From Candidatus Ethanoperedens thermophilum (GTDB lineage: Archaea > Halobacteriota > Methanosarcinia > Methanosarcinales > EX4572-44): a DNA stretch of 9,441 nt. The position numbers were made by a program, and so were the translations under genes. The notes beneath the pieces are model-generated. The model saw nothing but the letters and a program-made list of their open reading frames with translations, made no database searches and was not told the origin of the DNA. Where the stretch lies: the NCBI GenBank assembly GCA_012910725.1, contig WNEG01000075.1, forward strand, positions 1-9,441. Reading direction: 5' to 3'. This document shows positions 5,975-9,441 of this stretch, piece after piece (the stretch's first letter is position 1; the number at the start of each line of letters is the position of its first letter).

Positions 5975-7457
5975 ACGGATACGGATAGCTGTTGAGGAGC
6001 TTGGACCAACTTTTATCAAATTTGGACAGATGCTGAGCACCAGGCCTGACCTGGTACTCCCAGAGCTTATTAGGGAACTTGAAAAACTCCAGGAGAGCGT
6101 CCCCCCATTTTCTACAGAAAATGCCAGGCAGATTATTGAAGAAGAATTGGGAAGTCCTATTGATGTGTTATTCAAAGATTTTATGGATTCCCCTCTTGCA
6201 GCTGCTTCCATTGCACAGGTGCATAAAGCAGTGTTGCCAGAGGGTGATACTGTAGCAGTCAAGGTTCAGCGTCCTGGTATTGATAAAATTATAGAAGTGG
6301 ATCTGGAGATAATGCTTCACCTTGCCACACTCGTAGAGAAGCATTTCAAAGAAGCAGATGTTTTCGACCCTGTTGGAACAGTTAAAGAATTTGCTCGTGT
6401 AATCAGAAAAGAGTTGGATTTCAGACTTGAAGCCGCGAACATTGAGCATTTTTTAATCAATTTCAAATCTGACAGAACCATTCATGTCCCTCAAGTATAC
6501 CGTGAATTATCTTCAAATAAGGTCCTGACGATGGAGTTTATCGGTGGGTACAAAGTCTCGGAAATCACATGCATTAACCCGAAAGTTATGGCTTCGCGAG
6601 GTTCAGACTTTGTTCTGAAACAGATATTTATAGATGGCTTCTTCCACGCAGACCCGCATCCGGGAAATATCAGAATCCTGGAAAACAACGTAATCTGCTT
6701 CCTTGATTACGGAATGATAGGAGTGCTGTCTAAAGAGCATCGAGAACACCTGGCTGACATTCTCGTTGGGATCATAACTAAAGACGCGAGCAAAGTAACT
6801 AAGACCCTCTTAAAATTAAGCAAGCATAAACCGGTTGGAGACACCGAAAGCCTGGAATCTGGCATTTGCGAGCTTATCGAAATATACAGTGCTTGCCCGT
6901 CTAAAGATCTTGAAATAGGAACTCTACTGCAGCGCATCGGAGACATGGTCATAGAATACCATCTGAAACTGCCCAGGGACTTCTACCTGCTTGCAAAAGC
7001 ACTGGTAACAATCGAAGGTGTGGGAAGAGGACTCGACCCGGATTTTAGTGCAGTGGAACATGCTACTCCATTTGCCAAAAAACTAATCAGAGAACGCATG
7101 AACCCCAAAAGGTTAATAGAAGATCTCGTTAATTCTGCTCTTGAGGCACGCCTCTTGATGCGCGATCTGCCTTTTGAGGTAAGAGAGATATTGAGGCTGA
7201 TGAAACGAGGTGAGGCAAAGATTAGATTTGAGCACGAAGGACTTGACCCAGTGCTCAAAACACTTGACCAGATTGCAAATCGCATGGTGTTTGCAGTAGT
7301 TTTAACTTCTCTTGTAATTGGTTCAGCTCTCATTGTTCTTTCTGGCATTCCGCCAAAATGGCACGAAATACCAGTTATAGGAATTGCTGGATTTCTCACA
7401 GCGGGAATGATTGGATTCTGGCTATTATTTTTAATCATACGCCGTGAAAATATGTAG
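5862..7457 (+). CDS. AarF/UbiB/ABC1 (ADCK) atypical protein kinase-like protein, main frame
   Basis: This is the main frame of a UbiB/COQ8-type atypical kinase-like ATPase. Its relatives support isoprenoid-quinone synthesis and bind membranes. In this 531-residue frame the hallmark KFGQ is at 53-56 in KFGQMLSTRPDL. The alanine-rich loop AAASIAQVH (113-121) replaces the kinase glycine-rich loop. The ATP-binding lysine is K134 (VAVKVQRPG), the catalytic loop HADPHPGN is at 262-269, and the metal-binding DYG begins at D282. Two C-terminal membrane segments (about 475-496 and 503-526) match the family. The first 25 or so residues of this frame, MDLEMLWKSL onward, are out of register. The true N-terminus lies in the frame starting at 5765, joined by one base shift at 5924-5927, so the ATG at 5862 is probably not a real start. 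All catalytic motifs are intact. The substrate pathway in an archaeon, for example methanophenazine or lipid metabolism, is inference. Confidence 0.93.
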   Translation: MDLEMLWKSLTFKNVSILVGAFILRKAAAETVHLSHYERIRIAVEELGPTFIKFGQMLSTRPDLVLPELIRELEKLQESVPPFSTENARQIIEEELGSPIDVLFKDFMDSPLAAASIAQVHKAVLPEGDTVAVKVQRPGIDKIIEVDLEIMLHLATLVEKHFKEADVFDPVGTVKEFARVIRKELDFRLEAANIEHFLINFKSDRTIHVPQVYRELSSNKVLTMEFIGGYKVSEITCINPKVMASRGSDFVLKQIFIDGFFHADPHPGNIRILENNVICFLDYGMIGVLSKEHREHLADILVGIITKDASKVTKTLLKLSKHKPVGDTESLESGICELIEIYSACPSKDLEIGTLLQRIGDMVIEYHLKLPRDFYLLAKALVTIEGVGRGLDPDFSAVEHATPFAKKLIRERMNPKRLIEDLVNSALEARLLMRDLPFEVREILRLMKRGEAKIRFEHEGLDPVLKTLDQIANRMVFAVVLTSLVIGSALIVLSGIPPKWHEIPVIGIAGFLTAGMIGFWLLFLIIRRENM

Positions 7458-7462
7458 ATTCG

Positions 7463-7467
7463 TTTTT
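7463..7467 (+). terminator. T5 tract after the aarF-like gene
   Basis: TTTTT lies six bases past the stop codon of the aarF-like gene. About six bases on, CTGGTT and AGCCAG could form a weak six-pair stem. This is a plausible but weak archaeal terminator before the promoter of the ribosomal protein operon. Confidence 0.3.
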
Positions 7468-7571
7468 AAGACTGGTTCTGTACTTCAGCCAGGCGAAACT
7501 ACTGCAAAATCAACAATGGCCTCAAAACAGTGTCAACACTATATGACGTGACGGTCTCAGATTAGACAAAG

Positions 7572-7580
7572 TTTTATAAA
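7572..7580 (+). promoter_or_regulatory. TATA box of the rpl10e operon
   Basis: TTTTATAAA sits 50 bases before the ATG at 7630, preceded by an A-rich GACAAAG that could serve as BRE. A start about 25 bases downstream would give a leader of roughly 25-30 bases containing the ribosome binding site GAGG at 7615-7618. That site is 11 bases before the ATG, a slightly long spacing. This promoter probably drives rpl10e and aIF2-beta together. Confidence 0.6.
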
Positions 7581-7629
7581 CTCTTAAATCGTGATTAGGT
7601 CCAATATTATATTAGAGGAATAATAGCTT

Positions 7630-8154
7630 ATGGCACGAAAACCAGGAAGTATGTACCGAAATATCACACAGCGATCGTGTACCAGAAAAGAGTATATGGG
7701 TGGTATTCCGGGCATCAAAGTTGTTCAATACGATATGGGAAATCTTCATGCAGAGTTCCCTGTCTCAGTATCTCTGATAGTTCACGAGTCGTGCCAGATT
7801 CGACACAATGCTCTTGAATCTGCTCGTATCGCGGTCAATAAAAAAATGATCTTGGGTGCTGGTGTTCAGAATTATCATGTCAAACTTCGTGTATATCCAC
7901 ACGAGGTGTTAAGGGAAAACAAACAAGCTACAGGCGCTGGTGCTGATCGTGTTTCACAAGGAATGAGACAGGCTTTTGGTAAAGCAGTCAGTACTGCTGC
8001 AAGGGTGAAAGCTGGACAGAGAGTGATAACGGTAGAAACTTTACCACAACATTTTCTAAACGCAAAGAAGTCTCTTAAATCTGCAGGATACAAACTTCCA
8101 AGTCACTGTAGCCTGGTTGTTGATAAGGGAGAAGAACTGATTAAGAACTTATAG
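7630..8154 (+). CDS. rpl10e: Large-subunit ribosomal protein L10e (uL16)
   Basis: This 174-residue protein is the archaeal/eukaryotic L10e (bacterial L16 equivalent, uL16). It binds 23S rRNA near the tRNA-binding and peptidyl-transferase region of the 50S subunit. The N-terminus MARKPGSMYRN with YMGGIPGIKV, the LESARIAVNKKM segment, and the central YHVKLRVYPHEVLRENK and GADRVSQGMRQAFGK segments are clear family signatures. The length is normal for archaea. It is the first gene of a plus-strand group and is followed after six bases by aIF2-beta, which suggests cotranscription of two translation genes. Nothing is truncated or unusual. Confidence 0.98.
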   Translation: MARKPGSMYRNITQRSCTRKEYMGGIPGIKVVQYDMGNLHAEFPVSVSLIVHESCQIRHNALESARIAVNKKMILGAGVQNYHVKLRVYPHEVLRENKQATGAGADRVSQGMRQAFGKAVSTAARVKAGQRVITVETLPQHFLNAKKSLKSAGYKLPSHCSLVVDKGEELIKNL

Positions 8155-8160
8155 AAAATT

Positions 8161-8781
8161 ATGACTGTTGATGATTACCTTGCATCTTTGGATCGGGCAC
8201 TTTCCAAAATGCCAGAAAAAACAGAATCTGATGCCCGTTTTGTTGTCCCAGAGCTGCGGGTGATGTCTGAAGGCAAGACAACAGTTCTGGAGAATTTTAC
8301 ATCTATAGTTGATACAATCAATCGTGACCAAACCCATTTCTTTAAATTTCTTGTGAGAGAGCTTGGCACAGCAGGAAAAATCGATGGCAATAGACTCATA
8401 TTTCAAGGCAGGTTTGCCCCAAAACAGATCTTGGCACAGATTGAAGCTTATGTGAAAGAATATGTAATGTGCTCTGAATGTGGACGTCCGGACACGAAAC
8501 TGGTTAAAAATGAGCGAGTACTCATGCTAAAATGCGATGCTTGCGGCGCCATAAGACCAATCAAAAAACGATTCATAAAACAACAAACAGTCGAACAAGG
8601 TTTTGTTGAAGGTAATACTTACACCATCTGCATTACTGCGGTGGGTGCTAAAGGTGATGGTATTGCCAAAAAAGGAAAATATACCATTTTTGTCAAAGGC
8701 ACCAAAAAAGGCGATGTAGTGGAGGCAATCATTAAAAAAATAGCTGGAAATCTTGTGTTTGCCAACATGGTAAATAAGTAA
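8161..8781 (+). CDS. Translation initiation factor aIF2 subunit beta with TRAM domain
   Basis: This 206-residue protein is the beta subunit of archaeal initiation factor 2, which with alpha and gamma delivers initiator tRNA to the small ribosomal subunit. The N-terminal helix has DDYLASLDRALSKMP. The central domain has TVLENFTSIVDTINRD, HFFKFLVRELGT and LIFQGRFAPKQI. A C4 zinc ribbon follows: C104-x2-C107 (CSECGRP) and C125-x2-C128 (CDACGA). Residues about 143-206, with VEQGFVEGNTYTICITAVGAKGDGIAK in segments, are a C-terminal TRAM RNA-binding domain. Such a TRAM extension is known for aIF2-beta in Methanosarcina-type archaea and is absent from shorter versions. The ATG lies six bases after the L10e stop and has no strong ribosome binding site, so coupling to L10e translation is likely. 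Confidence 0.97.
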   Translation: MTVDDYLASLDRALSKMPEKTESDARFVVPELRVMSEGKTTVLENFTSIVDTINRDQTHFFKFLVRELGTAGKIDGNRLIFQGRFAPKQILAQIEAYVKEYVMCSECGRPDTKLVKNERVLMLKCDACGAIRPIKKRFIKQQTVEQGFVEGNTYTICITAVGAKGDGIAKKGKYTIFVKGTKKGDVVEAIIKKIAGNLVFANMVNK

Positions 8782-8812
8782 TATATATGTAGTAGTTTGA
8801 TAAGTAAATGTT

Positions 8813-8821
8813 GAGGATGAT
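8813..8821 (+). promoter_or_regulatory. Ribosome binding site of the GcvH-like gene
   Basis: GAGGATGAT stands ten bases (measured from GAGG) before the ATG at 8827. It is the same nine-base motif as before the aarF-like gene. An ATATATAT stretch at 8781-8788 could be a separate TATA box, but readthrough from aIF2-beta is equally possible across the 45-base gap. Confidence 0.55.
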
Positions 8822-8826
8822 ACACA

Positions 8827-9249
8827 ATGGTCAGCATTGAAGAATACGAATTACCAGATGAACTATACTACGTAAAAGATCATACGTATGCAAGAGTTGA
8901 AGACGATGGAACTGTGACAGTGGGTATGGACGACTTTGGCGTAAAAGGTCTCCACGAAATCGAGTTTATCGATCTACCCATTGAAGATGATGAGTTTGAA
9001 GCTAATGACTCTTTTGGCTCAATTGAGTCTGCAAAATGGGTAGGCGGCCTACTGATGCCAGTTTCAAGCACTGTAATAGAAGTAAACGAAGAACTGGAAG
9101 ATACCCCATCGCTTTTAATCGAAGACCCTTATGGCGATGGATGGCTAATAAAAGTGAAGCCTTCGAATCTGGAAGAAGATCTTAAAGAATTGATTCATGG
9201 GGAAGAAGTCGTTCTGGAATGGATTAAAAAAGAGATAGCTGAAAGATAA
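8827..9249 (+). CDS. GcvH-like lipoyl carrier protein
   Basis: This 140-residue protein is of the glycine cleavage H-protein type. The N-terminus, YYVKDHTYARVEDDGTVTVG, matches the usual HxWxR..DGTVTVGI opening with some change. SFGSIESAKWVGGLLMPVSS carries the lipoylation motif, with K70 in ESAK where most H proteins have ESVK. EVNEEL, EDTPSLL and EDPYGDGWLIKVK match the C-terminal half. The protein is about ten residues longer than typical and very acidic. No other glycine cleavage gene (P, T or L protein) and no lipoate ligase lies nearby. Possible roles are an H protein of a dispersed glycine cleavage system or a lipoyl carrier for another enzyme, as LbpA is for sHdr. Which one cannot be decided here. 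It lies 45 bases after aIF2-beta and is followed by a hairpin array. Confidence 0.9.
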   Translation: MVSIEEYELPDELYYVKDHTYARVEDDGTVTVGMDDFGVKGLHEIEFIDLPIEDDEFEANDSFGSIESAKWVGGLLMPVSSTVIEVNEELEDTPSLLIEDPYGDGWLIKVKPSNLEEDLKELIHGEEVVLEWIKKEIAER

Positions 9250-9254
9250 ACGAA

Positions 9255-9441
9255 CTGCACACTTCGTGTACAGAAATTAATAGTAACTCTTAACTCTTGA
9301 TTGCGCAAGTACTGCACAACTTCGTTGTACAGAAATAATTCTTGATTACGCAAGCACTGCACACTCCGTGTACAGAAAATAATAGCTCTTGATTACGGAG
9401 TACTACACACTTCGTGTGCAGAAACTACCAATAATTCTTGA
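9255..9441. repeat. Hairpin-repeat array D (four hairpins), runs off window
   Basis: The array starts five bases after the GcvH-like stop codon. Hairpins are D1 at 9255-9273 (arms CTGCACAC and GTGTACAG, loop TTC), D2 at 9312-9332 (9-bp arms), D3 at 9357-9375 (8-bp arms, loop TCC) and D4 at 9403-9421 (arms CTACACAC and GTGTGCAG). Linkers at 9274-9311, 9333-9356 and 9376-9402 all carry the CTCTTGATT or TTCTTGATT core. The 9333-9356 linker is identical to the one at 1128-1151. The window ends within a further linker (AATAATTCTTGA), so the array very likely continues. It could provide RNA 3' ends for the operon. Confidence 0.92.

Noticed and set aside
6983..7438. 151-codon minus-strand frame opposite the aarF-like gene
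   Set aside because: It is an antisense shadow of the kinase C-terminal half, with no recognisable domain or start signal.
1097..9441. CRISPR array reading of the hairpin repeats
   Set aside because: The segments between the hairpins are themselves conserved and even identical between arrays. The hairpins vary in length, spacing is irregular, and there are no unique spacers or cas genes.

Overview
The window looks like chromosome from a euryarchaeon, probably of the Methanosarcinales or a related Methanomicrobia-type lineage that could include ANME-like anaerobes. The grounds are an archaeal L10e ribosomal protein, an aIF2-beta with a zinc ribbon and a C-terminal TRAM domain, TATA-box promoters, and GAGG-type ribosome binding sites that match an archaeal anti-Shine-Dalgarno. 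The exact lineage is an inference.

Layout, left to right. (1) A plus-strand signalling gene (13-1095) has an RsbU-N-like domain, a GAF domain and an unrecognised C-terminus. (2) A hairpin-repeat array (about 1097-1197) is followed by about 245 bases without a gene. (3) A minus-strand DRE-TIM Claisen-condensation enzyme of the isopropylmalate/homocitrate/Re-citrate synthase type (1443-2747) has a long leader carrying four more hairpin repeats (2774-2914). Its promoter lies inside a 9-bp inverted repeat. (4) A minus-strand plasma-membrane-type H+-ATPase (3106-5550) retains the residues used for proton transport. A possible 39-codon ORF overlaps its start. (5) A plus-strand AarF/UbiB/ABC1 atypical kinase has its true N-terminus (from 5765) separated from the rest by a one-base frameshift at a TTTT run near 5924. 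(6) A plus-strand group consists of rpl10e, aIF2-beta and a GcvH-like lipoyl carrier (7630-9249). (7) Another hairpin array (9255-9441) runs off the window end.

The most unusual element is a family of about 45-nt modular repeats in three arrays, with a probable fourth at the left edge. Each unit has a 19- or 21-nt hairpin, a GAAA-type junction and a conserved linker around CTTGATTRCGCAAGCA. The hairpins show compensatory substitutions and a compensatory length change. Every unpaired position is C.A on the plus strand, which becomes a G.U wobble in minus-strand RNA. The arrays lie at the edges of the gene blocks and are absent from the ATPase-to-gcvH block.

The genes are mostly housekeeping or bioenergetic: translation (L10e, aIF2-beta), ion pumping (H+-ATPase), central carbon metabolism (synthase), a lipoyl carrier and a membrane-associated atypical kinase. 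They do not form one obvious pathway.
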